Source: Adlercreutzia sp910585575 | GTDB taxonomy: Bacteria > Actinomycetota > Coriobacteriia > Coriobacteriales > Eggerthellaceae | DNA: 64,000 nucleotides | Direction: 5' to 3' (one strand) | NCBI RefSeq assembly: GCF_951801035.1 | Contig: NZ_CATOKT010000005.1 | Shown here: positions 32,796 through 40,141 of the stretch, one piece after another | How the letters are laid out: each line of letters starts with the position of its first letter | How positions within the stretch are numbered: position 1 is the stretch's first letter | The notes under the pieces: generated by a model | What the model was told of the DNA's origin: nothing | Databases searched by the model: none | The model's input: only the letters and a program-made list of their open reading frames with translations | Position numbers and translations under genes: made by a program

Positions 32796-32803
32796 GTGGC
32801 ATT

Positions 32804-32823
32804 ATTTCGGCTTAAACCGAAAT
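32804..32823 (-). promoter_or_regulatory. RNA hairpin abutting the ATG of giant 1
   Basis: On the coding strand the sequence forms an 8-bp stem (AUUUCGGU with GCCGAAAU, one G-U pair) closed by a UUAA loop. It ends one base before the ATG at 32,802. It occupies the place where a Shine-Dalgarno site would be, so initiation at that ATG would be hindered or would depend on hairpin opening. As DNA it is a 20-bp near-perfect palindrome and could instead be an operator. Confidence 0.6.
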
Positions 32824-32943
32824 TCGTAGTGAGCATTTTCCGTTTCATAATGCTTCCGCCCTTTTTCCTACGTCCACCTAGCATCGTTCGCTAGACTTGT
32901 CAAAAACATGAGTTAATCAGGTAGAATTCACCTAACTTTACAA

Positions 32944-32972
32944 ATTATAGACATTCAGTTAACTGTTTTCAA
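32944..32972 (-). promoter_or_regulatory. Sigma-70-type promoter of giant 1
   Basis: On the minus strand, TTGAAA (32,972-32,967) and a perfect TATAAT (32,949-32,944) are separated by exactly 17 bp. The expected transcription start is near 32,937. That leaves a leader of about 90 nt to the ATG at 32,848, 135 nt to the ATG at 32,802 and over 200 nt to GTG 32,720. An imperfect inverted repeat (AGGT...ACCT around GAATTC, 32,919-32,933) covers the start of the transcript. A second -35-like TTGACA (32,898-32,903) has only a poor -10. The whole 32,803-33,070 spacer between priA and giant 1 is AT-rich and has no gene. Confidence 0.72.
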
Positions 32973-33070
32973 TCAAACGGTGTGAAGGAACCCTTGGTCA
33001 GGGCGGAAAAGCAATATTTTCGCTGCATACAGGATATTTTCAGAAAGTTTACAATTTAGCAACGCAGTCG

Positions 33071-35410
33071 CTACAGCAGGTCAACAGGGTCGACGTCCAC
33101 GGCGGCGTTCACCGCGGGATGCGGCTTTCGGGCGCGGAAGAGGCGCGCCAAGGGGCCCGAGATATCGTCGCCTGCCGGTGCCTTCACCACGATGTGCCAG
33201 CGGTAGGTGTTGCGCAGCTTTCCCAGCACGCAGGGGCTGGCCGGCAGCACGCTCCAGCGCTGGCCCACCTCGCAGCGGATCAGCTCTTCCAACGCCTTGT
33301 GCAGAGCCTCGGCCTCGGCGGCCACTTCGTCCTCGTTTTTGCCCCACACCAGCACATTCGCCATGCGCACGTAGGGCGGGTACTGAAGCACCTTGCGTTT
33401 GGGCAGCTCGGACTTCAGGAACAGCGCACGGTCATAGGATGCCGCGGCCCGAATGGCCACATCGTTCGCCTCGTAGGTTTGCACCAGCACGCGCCCGGGC
33501 AAATTCGCCCGCCCCGCGCGGCCGGCTACCTGCTCGATGAGCTGGAACGTGCGCTCGCCGGCCCGATAGTCGGGTAGGTGCAGCTGGGTATCGGCGTTGA
33601 TGACGCCCACGAGGGTTACGTCGTCGAAGTCGAGCCCCTTCGCGATCATCTGCGTGCCCAGCAGCACCGCAGCGTCCGCGGCGGCGAATTCCTCAAGAAG
33701 CGCCTGATGGGCGCCTTTCGCCTTGGTGGTATCGGCGTCCATGCGGATAATGGGCACACCCGGCCCCACGCCGGCCATGCCGTCCAGCAGCGCGCGCAGA
33801 TCGGCCTCCACGCGCTGGGTGCCGGCACCGAACTTCTTCAGATAAGGGCTGCCGCACTCGGGGCACGTGGGCGGCGCCCCCACGTGGTAGCCGCAATGAT
33901 GGCACACCAGTTTGCTGCCCTCTTCATGATAGGTAAGCGAGGTGGCGCAATGGGGACACTCGGGCACGAACCCGCAGTCGCGGCACAGGAGGAACTTCGC
34001 GAAACCGCGCTGGTTCAGCAGCAGCACCACCTTGTGCCCCTGGGACAGCTCCTGCTGGAGCGCGCGCGTCAAGCGCCCCGAGAACATGGAGCGGCTGCCG
34101 CTGGAAAACTCGGCGGCCATGTCCACCACTTCCACAGCGGGAAGCGGGCGGCCGTTGGCGCGCTCGGGCAGCGCCACCTGGCTCCACAGCGGATCCTTCG
34201 CCGCACTGTGCAGCGCCTCGATGGACGGTGTGGCCGAGCCCAGCACGAGGGCACCGCCGGCGCGTCGCATCATCCACGCGGCCACGTCGCGCGTGGTGTA
34301 GCGCGGGGCGGAGTCCTGCTTGTAGGAGCCCTCGTGCTCCTCGTCGATGACGATGAGCCCCACGTTGGCCAGCGGCGTGAACAGGGCGCTTCGGGCGCCC
34401 ACCACCACGCGGGCGGCGCCGCTTTTCACGAAGTCCCACTGGTCGTAGCGCTCGCCCTGGCTCATGCGCGAGTGCATGACCGCCACGGCATCGCCGAAGC
34501 GACCGCGGAACCGCGCCACCGTCTGCGGCGTGAGCGAGATCTCCGGCACCAGCACCATAGCCGTGCGCCCCTCGGCCAGGGTGCGCTCGATGGCCTGCAA
34601 ATACACCTCGGTCTTGCCCGAGCCCGTCACGCCGTCGACCACCACCACGCGGCCCTCGCCGGCCGCACGGGCCGCCTCAATAGCCTCGAGGGCCTGCTGC
34701 TGGCCTGGGGTAAGAGGCGGCGGCGCCGTGGGCGTGAAGGCAGTGCCCGAAGGATCGGCCCCCACGCCCCGCATGCGGCGCCGGCGCTCGATGCGCACTA
34801 CGTCCTTCGCCTCCAGCGCCTTCAACGTGCTGTCCACCGCGCCGAACTCCTGGGCCAGCTCGGCAACGCGCGCGTCGCCTTGGGCGAGTACTTCTAACAC
34901 GGACTGCTGCTTCACGGCATTCTTGCGCGGCTGGAATCCCTCGAAGGCGGGGCCGCGGGTTACCCAGCGATCGTCCACCTGACCCACCGTGGGTTCCTCG
35001 AGCCGCCACCGCCCGTCGCGGCCGCGCACTACGCGCGGCACCGCGCCCGGCGGCGTGAACAGCCGCACGCAGCTGGAAAGCGGCGCCACGTAGCGCTCGG
35101 CCAGAAACTGCGCGCAGGCCGCACCCTCTTCGTCGAAGTACGGCTTGGAAAGCACCCGCTCCACCATCTTCAACTTGCTGGCCGAAAGCGGGTTGCCCCA
35201 CAAATCGACCTCTTCACCAGGGGCTTCCTCGGCTTCTTCCAACCCCACGATGTAACCCACAGCCTTGCGACCGCCCAGCGTCACCAGCACGGCGCACCCC
35301 ACCTCAGGCGCCAGCCCGTCCTCCCCCACGCCCTCGTCGGGCACGGCATAGGAGTACGGGGTGTCAAGCGCTTGGGTAGGAATATCGACTATGACCGAGG
35401 CAATTTTCAT
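33071..35410 (-). CDS. priA: Primosomal protein N' (PriA), replication restart helicase
   Basis: PriA is a superfamily 2 DNA helicase that recognises stalled forks and reloads the replisome. The 779-residue protein has the N-terminal fork-binding domain (MKIASVIVDIPTQALDTPYSY) and a Walker A motif GVTGSGKT at residues 260-267. It also has the DEEH box at 356-359, GSATPS at 391-396, and eight zinc-binding cysteines in four pairs (476/479, 485/488, 503/506, 516/519). All expected motifs are present and the length is normal. No Shine-Dalgarno site precedes the ATG; an extended -10 element lies so close that the mRNA may be leaderless. The gene lies downstream of the YbaK-like gene in the same direction, with a large AT-rich palindrome between them. 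Only a weak hairpin follows the stop. Confidence 0.96.
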   Translation of the reverse strand: MKIASVIVDIPTQALDTPYSYAVPDEGVGEDGLAPEVGCAVLVTLGGRKAVGYIVGLEEAEEAPGEEVDLWGNPLSASKLKMVERVLSKPYFDEEGAACAQFLAERYVAPLSSCVRLFTPPGAVPRVVRGRDGRWRLEEPTVGQVDDRWVTRGPAFEGFQPRKNAVKQQSVLEVLAQGDARVAELAQEFGAVDSTLKALEAKDVVRIERRRRMRGVGADPSGTAFTPTAPPPLTPGQQQALEAIEAARAAGEGRVVVVDGVTGSGKTEVYLQAIERTLAEGRTAMVLVPEISLTPQTVARFRGRFGDAVAVMHSRMSQGERYDQWDFVKSGAARVVVGARSALFTPLANVGLIVIDEEHEGSYKQDSAPRYTTRDVAAWMMRRAGGALVLGSATPSIEALHSAAKDPLWSQVALPERANGRPLPAVEVVDMAAEFSSGSRSMFSGRLTRALQQELSQGHKVVLLLNQRGFAKFLLCRDCGFVPECPHCATSLTYHEEGSKLVCHHCGYHVGAPPTCPECGSPYLKKFGAGTQRVEADLRALLDGMAGVGPGVPIIRMDADTTKAKGAHQALLEEFAAADAAVLLGTQMIAKGLDFDDVTLVGVINADTQLHLPDYRAGERTFQLIEQVAGRAGRANLPGRVLVQTYEANDVAIRAAASYDRALFLKSELPKRKVLQYPPYVRMANVLVWGKNEDEVAAEAEALHKALEELIRCEVGQRWSVLPASPCVLGKLRNTYRWHIVVKAPAGDDISGPLARLFRARKPHPAVNAAVDVDPVDLL

Positions 35411-35417
35411 GGGGCAT

Positions 35418-35426
35418 AGTATACCA
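35418..35426 (-). promoter_or_regulatory. Extended -10 promoter of priA, possibly leaderless
   Basis: On the minus strand TGG-TATACT (35,426-35,418) matches the extended -10 form TGnTATAAT. Only seven bases separate the hexamer from the A of the priA ATG, the usual -10 to +1 distance, so transcription probably begins at or beside the start codon. There is no good -35 and no Shine-Dalgarno sequence, which fits a leaderless transcript. Confidence 0.55.
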
Positions 35427-35492
35427 AGGAGGGCAAGCCCTACCTGTCAGGACGCCATCGGCGGCAGCTGCTCCCACGCCCCTTGCGTTCCC

Positions 35493-35527
35493 TATATCGA
35501 TCGTTAATCGCATTAATGATCGATATA
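35493..35527. promoter_or_regulatory. 35-bp AT-rich palindrome between ybaK and priA
   Basis: Arms 35,493-35,508 (TATATCGATCGTTAAT) and 35,512-35,527 (ATTAATGATCGATATA) pair at 15 of 16 positions around a CGC centre; the single exception is a G/T pair. It lies 10 nt past the stop of the YbaK-like gene and about 70-105 bp upstream of the priA -10. No T-run follows on either strand, so it is a poor intrinsic terminator. I favour a protein-binding site; a cruciform or an RNA-stabilising stem is also possible. Confidence 0.6.
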
Positions 35528-35537
35528 TGAGGCATTG

Positions 35538-36023
35538 CTACACCGTCAAATCGGCGTAGGTGAAGGGAATGAGCTTCTGGAGGTCGTCGGGGTTCATGCG
35601 CACCTGGCAGCCGATTTTGCCGCCAGAGAAGTAGATCTCGTCGAACAACTGGGCCGTCTCGTCCACGAAAGTATCGAACCGTTTCTTCATGCCCACGGGC
35701 GAGCAGCCGCCGTGCACGTACCCGGTAAGCGGCAGAAGCTCGCGGGCCTTCACCATGGACACGGCTTTCTCGCCACAGGCGGCAGCGGCCTTCTTCAGAT
35801 CGAGCTCGCTGACCACGGGCACCAGGAACACGTAGTGCTCCCCGGTCTTTCCGCAGGTAACAAGGGTCTTGAACACCGCATCGGGGTCTTCTCCCTGGGC
35901 GCGGGCGATTTCCTCACCGGTCATAGTAGCCTCAGCCTCGAAGAACAGCGCCTCGTGCGCAAGGCCCGCGGCGTCCAGCTCGCGCAGGGCGTTCGTCTTG
36001 TGCTCTTTGGGGGCCTTAGCCAC
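35538..36023 (-). CDS. YbaK/EbsC-family Cys-tRNA(Pro) deacylase-like protein
   Basis: The 161-residue product matches the YbaK/EbsC family, which hydrolyses mischarged Cys-tRNA(Pro). Seen are the N-terminal KTNALRxLDxAGLxHE, a YVFLVPVxxELDLKKAAxA segment, the family's loop GYVHGGCSPVGMKK, and a C-terminal GGKIGCQVRMNPDDL. I take GTG at 36,023 as the start because it gives the usual family N-terminus. It overlaps the stop of the upstream membrane-protein gene by 8 nt (GTGGCTAA), which suggests translational coupling. The longer frame to 36,422 runs through that gene and is not credible. Cytoplasmic. Confidence 0.9.
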   Translation of the reverse strand: MAKAPKEHKTNALRELDAAGLAHEALFFEAEATMTGEEIARAQGEDPDAVFKTLVTCGKTGEHYVFLVPVVSELDLKKAAAACGEKAVSMVKARELLPLTGYVHGGCSPVGMKKRFDTFVDETAQLFDEIYFSGGKIGCQVRMNPDDLQKLIPFTYADLTV

Positions 36024-36900
36024 GGTTCTTCTTGCCTTTCTTCGACTTTTTAGCAGCGCGTGCCGCCTCGGCGGCCAGCTCAGCGGCCTGCTGCTTGGCA
36101 CGCCACGAGGCCGCACAGCCTCCGACAAAGCACAGCACGCCCAACCCAATGGCGCCGGCAGCCCACACGCCCGCCATGCCCTGCCAGAACGTAAGCGGAT
36201 ACATAGAGATGAGCAGAGAGTCAGCTGGGAACGTCCACGTGCCGTCCTCGAAGAAGAACGAGTGGAACACGGCGAACAAGCCGTTGAAGTCGATGACGGC
36301 CCACAGGCCCAAGATACCCAGCACGGCCACCAGAAACACCGGGCCCACTCGCAGCATAAAGGCCAAGGCTGCGAACTGCTTGCGCACGAACAGGAGAATG
36401 GCCACCAGCAGCGCCGCCACACCGATCATGCCCAGCCACGAGCTGACGCCCGTGATAGCACGGTAGCAATCATCGAGATGCGTCATGGCCGCTGAATCAA
36501 GCGCATAGCGGTCGCTCACCTGGGCCAGCTTCTCCATCGTAACATCCGGCGAGGCGTCAGCCGCGCTTTCGTCCAGCACGGCCTTGGCCTGGGCATTCCA
36601 CAAGTCGGCCTTGGGCGATCCCTCGGCCGAAGCCTCACGAGCGCAGGTCAGCGTAGCGTTGGCCACGGCCTGCACCGGATCGTCGCCCAGACTGCGCTGG
36701 TCTACCGTATAGGTGCGCGTGACATCGGCCAACTGTACCAGCTGATCATGGGTATAGGGAGACTCCTCCCCCAGGCTCATCGACGAAGCCAGCCAGTTCG
36801 TGGTAGGCGGCATGCAGCAAAAGGCAAAACCGCACACGGCCAGCGCCACCGCAAGCACCGTGGCGCCAATGCCCGCCAAAATACTATCGGAAGAGCCCAT
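36016..36900 (-). CDS. DUF1461-like (TIGR01906-type) integral membrane protein
   Basis: The 294-residue product has four predicted membrane segments: residues about 8-32, then three in the second half (around GMIGVAALLVAILLFV, GPVFLVAVLGILGLWAV and AGAIGLGVLCFVGGCA). A soluble loop of about 120 residues follows the first segment. Between segments 3 and 4 is HSFFFEDGTWTFPADSLL followed by YPLTFW, which resembles the DUF1461 signature. The C-terminus is Ala/Lys-rich (KKSKKGKKNRG). I chose the ATG at 36,900 because AGGGAG lies 5 nt before it. Function unknown. Probably co-transcribed with the YbaK-like gene, whose start overlaps this stop. Confidence 0.75.
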   Translation of the reverse strand: MGSSDSILAGIGATVLAVALAVCGFAFCCMPPTTNWLASSMSLGEESPYTHDQLVQLADVTRTYTVDQRSLGDDPVQAVANATLTCAREASAEGSPKADLWNAQAKAVLDESAADASPDVTMEKLAQVSDRYALDSAAMTHLDDCYRAITGVSSWLGMIGVAALLVAILLFVRKQFAALAFMLRVGPVFLVAVLGILGLWAVIDFNGLFAVFHSFFFEDGTWTFPADSLLISMYPLTFWQGMAGVWAAGAIGLGVLCFVGGCAASWRAKQQAAELAAEAARAAKKSKKGKKNRG

Positions 36901-37027
36901 GGGCTCCCTCCCCTCTCTCCTACGCGCGTGACGCAGCCACGACACGTCTGCAGCTCAACTGCGGCCCTGCAGCGGTGCGAGCGCGAAGCACGCACCCCAC
37001 CCCGCCGGGCGCCGCTACGCTTTCCCG

Positions 37028-38425
37028 CTATACCTCCAGCGCCACCGCCGGGTCCACCGAGCAATCAACCCAAATGGAAGCAGCCGTCATGCCCTCGTTC
37101 TGCTTGCAGATGGTGGAGTGCGGCCCCAGACGGCTGAACACGCCCTGGAAGCGCCCATTGTACAGGTAAAGGCCGTTCAAATTGTTGTAAGGCACCGGAT
37201 CGCTGAGCACGGCGCCGTCGGGCTTCTCGTTGATGCCGTAATCGGGCGGCAGTGTGTCGGTCTTGAAGGGCGTGATGAAGCGCTGCACGATGAACGGATA
37301 GCCGGCGCGCTCGTTGGCGAACTCGTCGATGACCTGCTCCCATTCCTCCTGGGACAAAGCGTTGCCCGCGTACACGTTATCGGCGCCGTAGTGGTCGGTG
37401 GGCTTGATGATCCACTCGTCCTTGTTCGCGCGGATCTGAGCCAGGTTCACCTCGTCCTCGTTGAGGAAGGCCGTCATGGGCACCGTTTCCTCAACGAAGC
37501 TGATCTCTTCGTCGATGAGGAAGGCCTGGGTCTCGGGCTTAAACAGCACCTCGAACAGCTGCTTATCGTGCACGATGTGTCCGGCGAACGACCCGATGAG
37601 CGCCACTTTCTCGGCGCGCACCGCCTCGATGAGCGCCTGGGACTCGTCCCAGAACTCCAGCACGTCGTTGGTGACGCAGCGGCGCCAGATGGCGTTGATC
37701 TCCAAGCCGTCCTTGTTGCGCAGCACCGTGCCGTCGAAGGTAAGCTCGCGCACATCGGCCACCACGCAGTCCACGCCGCTCTGACGGAACAACTCAGCGA
37801 ACTGGTAGAACTCGTCCACCACGCCGTTCTCCAGGTAATCGCAGATGGCGAAGCGCGGGTTGTCCACCTTGTGCTCGTAAGTGCCGTAGATGTTCATGAA
37901 CTCCTTCACCCACGGCTCGAACAGGCTGCAGCCGAGCACCTGGTGGTTCTGCGCGAAGGTACGGAAGGTCTCGGAGCCGATGATGGAGTTCGTGATCTCG
38001 CGATTTTCGTTCATGCCCGCCGAACCGTCGCCGTTGAACTCGCAGAAGTGAATGCGGAAGTCGTCCTCGTTGAGGAAGGTGTCCACGCGGGCGAAGGGCA
38101 GCACCGAATCGTAGCCGCGGGGCAGCAAGATGAGATCCACCAGACGCTCGTCGAAGTCGAACACCTTGCGGTACTCCTCATCGGAGCGATAGCGCTCGAT
38201 GACCTTGCACAGAATGCGGTGGCAGGTTTCGGCCGTACGCTTCATAACGTCGTAGGTTTCCTGATTGAACAGGCGCGGCACGAACGAGGAGGCCACCACC
38301 TGATGATGAACGATGGCCGTGGAGTTCAACATGTAGTCGAACGCTGCGCGGCGCCCCTCAACGGCCCCGTCAAGATCATCGATGATGGAGAAGTACTCGC
38401 GGGTGTAATCAGCATTGGTTGGCAT
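37028..38425 (-). CDS. Glutathionylspermidine-synthase-like ATP-grasp enzyme
   Basis: The 465-residue protein resembles the ATP-grasp half of glutathionylspermidine synthases (COG0754-like), without the N-terminal amidase domain of the E. coli enzyme. Features visible are FCEFNGDGSAGMNENREITNS near residue 130, WRRCVTND near 246, an acidic EEISFVEETVPMTAFL segment, and DEWIIKPTDHYGADNVYAG (ATP-binding lysine in WIIKP) near 340. A C-terminal PFIVQRFITPF and GLYLYNGRFQGVFSR complete it. It probably ligates an amine to a carboxylate; the substrate in this organism cannot be told from sequence. It stands alone, divergent from metK, with its own extended -10 promoter. Confidence 0.82.
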   Translation of the reverse strand: MPTNADYTREYFSIIDDLDGAVEGRRAAFDYMLNSTAIVHHQVVASSFVPRLFNQETYDVMKRTAETCHRILCKVIERYRSDEEYRKVFDFDERLVDLILLPRGYDSVLPFARVDTFLNEDDFRIHFCEFNGDGSAGMNENREITNSIIGSETFRTFAQNHQVLGCSLFEPWVKEFMNIYGTYEHKVDNPRFAICDYLENGVVDEFYQFAELFRQSGVDCVVADVRELTFDGTVLRNKDGLEINAIWRRCVTNDVLEFWDESQALIEAVRAEKVALIGSFAGHIVHDKQLFEVLFKPETQAFLIDEEISFVEETVPMTAFLNEDEVNLAQIRANKDEWIIKPTDHYGADNVYAGNALSQEEWEQVIDEFANERAGYPFIVQRFITPFKTDTLPPDYGINEKPDGAVLSDPVPYNNLNGLYLYNGRFQGVFSRLGPHSTICKQNEGMTAASIWVDCSVDPAVALEV

Positions 38426-38462
38426 GGGCGCTCTTTTCCTCGAACTCGTACACTAGGAGAAA

Positions 38463-38471
38463 AGTGTAGCA
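38463..38471 (-). promoter_or_regulatory. Extended -10 promoter of the ATP-grasp gene
   Basis: TGC-TACACT on the minus strand, followed after about 30 nt by the ATG at 38,425. A purine-rich GAGGAAAAGAG precedes the start codon but is a little far for an ideal ribosome site. Confidence 0.45.
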
Positions 38472-38580
38472 CTCCTCCCCGCACCCGCCGGCCTTCGTGG
38501 TCGTTTCGTAGAGAACTTCTCGCCGAAGCCGAGCGTGCCCATCGTCAGCCGAGGAAGTTGCGGGTTAACCGCGAATCTTC

Positions 38581-38609
38581 TTGCGCCAACTTCGCCCAAC
38601 CGCTAGCAT
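38581..38609 (+). promoter_or_regulatory. Candidate metK promoter
   Basis: TTGCGC (38,581-38,586), a 17-bp spacer and TAGCAT (38,604-38,609) give a plausible sigma-70 promoter, with a start near 38,616. This implies a 5' leader of about 138 nt for metK. The rest of the 328-bp divergent spacer holds the ATP-grasp promoter on the other strand; no gene is visible in it. Confidence 0.45.
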
Positions 38610-38649
38610 GAACAGCCGTGCGCCCGCGACGGTGCACAGCACATTATCC

Positions 38650-38753
38650 AGAGTCGGGGTAGAGAGTTGGCTCGTCGATCCCGACACCAACCTGACGCGT
38701 TCCTCACGCTAGCGCCAAGGTGGTCCGGCCAACACCGATAAGAGAGGACTCTT
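38650..38753 (+). promoter_or_regulatory. Structured metK leader with a Shine-Dalgarno hairpin
   Basis: The leader can form GTCGGG/CCCGAC (around 38,652-38,684), GCGT/ACGC (around 38,697-38,709) and GGTG/CACC stems. Directly before the ATG is AAGAG-AGGA-CTCTT (38,740-38,753), a perfect 5-bp stem whose loop is the AGGA ribosome-binding core. This could gate translation. I do not recognise a known SAM riboswitch class, so any link to SAM sensing is speculation based on the downstream gene. Confidence 0.4.
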
Positions 38754-40019
38754 ATGGCTGACAAGCACTCCACGTACCTGTTCACGTCCGAATCCGTCAC
38801 CGAGGGACACCCGGACAAAATCTGCGACCAGATTTCCGACGCCATCCTCGATGCCATTTTGGCGAAGGAGATCAAGCTGGCCGAAGAGGGTTATGTGGCC
38901 CCCGACGGATCGCCCGCCGACCCCACAAAGATGCGCTGCGCCTGCGAGACCCTGGTTACCACGGGCACCGTGTTCGTGACCGGCGAGATTCGCACCCAGG
39001 CCTACGTAGACGTGCAGTCCATCGTGCGCGACGTAGTGTGCGGCATCGGCTACGACCGCGCCAAGTACGGCTTCGACGGCAACACCTGCGCCGTCATGAG
39101 CTCCATCCACGAGCAGTCGAGCGACATCGCCCAGGGCGTCGACGAGTCCTTCGAGGCGCAGCACGACGCCGAGGCCGCCGAAGATCCCTACGAGACCGTG
39201 GGAGCCGGCGACCAGGGCATGATGTTCGGCTACGCCTGCAACGAGACGTCCACCCTTATGCCCATGCCCATCTACCTGGCCCACCGCCTGTCCGAGCGCC
39301 TCACCGAGGTACGCAAGAACGGCACCCTGGAATTCCTGCGCCCCGACGGTAAGACCCAGGTGTCGGTGCGCTACGTGGACGGCAAGCCCACAGCCGTGGA
39401 GAAAGTGGTGGTGTCCACCCAGCACGCCGACGACATCAAACAGGAGAACCTGCGCGAGGCCGTCATCGATACAGTGATCAAGCCCGTGTTCGAGCGCGAG
39501 GGCATCGAGCTGGCCGAGGACTGCGAAATCTACGTGAACCCCACCGGCCGCTTCGTCATCGGTGGTCCCATGGGCGATGCGGGCCTGACCGGCCGCAAGA
39601 TCATCGTCGACACCTACGGCGGTATGGGCCGCCACGGCGGCGGCGCTTTCTCGGGCAAGGACTGCACCAAGGTGGACCGCTCGGCGGCCTACGCAGCGCG
39701 CTGGGTGGCGAAGAATGTAGTGGCGGCGGGACTCGCCGATCGCTGCGAGGTGCAGATTGCCTACGCCATCGGCGTGGCCCAGCCGGTTTCGGTGATGGTG
39801 GACACCTTCGGCACCGCCCACGTGCCCGAGGAGGACATCGAGGCTGCCGTGGCGAAGGTGTTCGACCTGCGTCCCGGCGCCATCATCGACGCCCTCGACC
39901 TGCGCCGTCCCATCTACCAGAAGACGGCGGCCTACGGTCACTTCGGTCGCGAACTGCCCGAGTTCACCTGGGAGAAAACCGACAAGGTGGACGCGCTGCG
40001 CGAGGCCTGCGGGCTGTAA
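38754..40019 (+). CDS. metK: S-adenosylmethionine synthetase
   Basis: MetK makes S-adenosylmethionine from methionine and ATP in the cytoplasm. The 421-residue protein has FTSESVTEGHPDKICDQISD (GHPDK at residues 18-22), GAGDQGMMFGYA at 150-161, GGPMGDAGLTGRK, and the glycine-rich loop GGMGRHGGGAFSGKDCTKVD. The usual SGKDPTKVDRS has Cys in place of Pro here. It is slightly longer than typical (about 380-400) because of short insertions near residues 40-60 and 128-147. The start is set by AGAGAGGA just upstream, in the loop of a hairpin. It is the only plus-strand gene in the window and ends at a strong hairpin. Confidence 0.97.
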   Translation: MADKHSTYLFTSESVTEGHPDKICDQISDAILDAILAKEIKLAEEGYVAPDGSPADPTKMRCACETLVTTGTVFVTGEIRTQAYVDVQSIVRDVVCGIGYDRAKYGFDGNTCAVMSSIHEQSSDIAQGVDESFEAQHDAEAAEDPYETVGAGDQGMMFGYACNETSTLMPMPIYLAHRLSERLTEVRKNGTLEFLRPDGKTQVSVRYVDGKPTAVEKVVVSTQHADDIKQENLREAVIDTVIKPVFEREGIELAEDCEIYVNPTGRFVIGGPMGDAGLTGRKIIVDTYGGMGRHGGGAFSGKDCTKVDRSAAYAARWVAKNVVAAGLADRCEVQIAYAIGVAQPVSVMVDTFGTAHVPEEDIEAAVAKVFDLRPGAIIDALDLRRPIYQKTAAYGHFGRELPEFTWEKTDKVDALREACGL

Positions 40020-40037
40020 TCCATCCCCTCGAATGCC

Positions 40038-40091
40038 GACGGGTCCCCGGAGGGTTGGTCCAACACGGACCGCTCCCTCCGGGGACCCGTC
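40038..40091. terminator. Bidirectional hairpin between metK and the thioesterase gene
   Basis: Perfect 17-bp arms GACGGGTCCCCGGAGGG (40,038-40,054) and CCCTCCGGGGACCCGTC (40,075-40,091) enclose a second small stem (GGTCC/GGACC). It is followed on the plus strand by TCATTTCTC. It starts 18 nt after the metK stop and faces the convergent thioesterase gene, so it likely ends both transcripts. Confidence 0.85.
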
Positions 40092-40141
40092 TCATTTCTC
40101 GGGCGGGGCATATCCGCCCCTCAGCAAACGGCAGCTGCGCT

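Noticed and set aside
32776..32803. Simple annotation of ATG 32,802 as the start of giant 1
   Set aside because: With the 11-G tract as given, this frame stops after eight codons; it works only with 10 or 13 Gs.
36024..36422. N-terminal extension of the YbaK-like protein
   Set aside because: The extra residues read the DUF1461-like gene in a wrong frame and do not resemble the family; the GTG at 36,023 gives the usual N-terminus.
38611..38753. A known SAM-I or SAM-IV riboswitch before metK
   Set aside because: I could not find the conserved core elements of these classes; only generic hairpins are visible.
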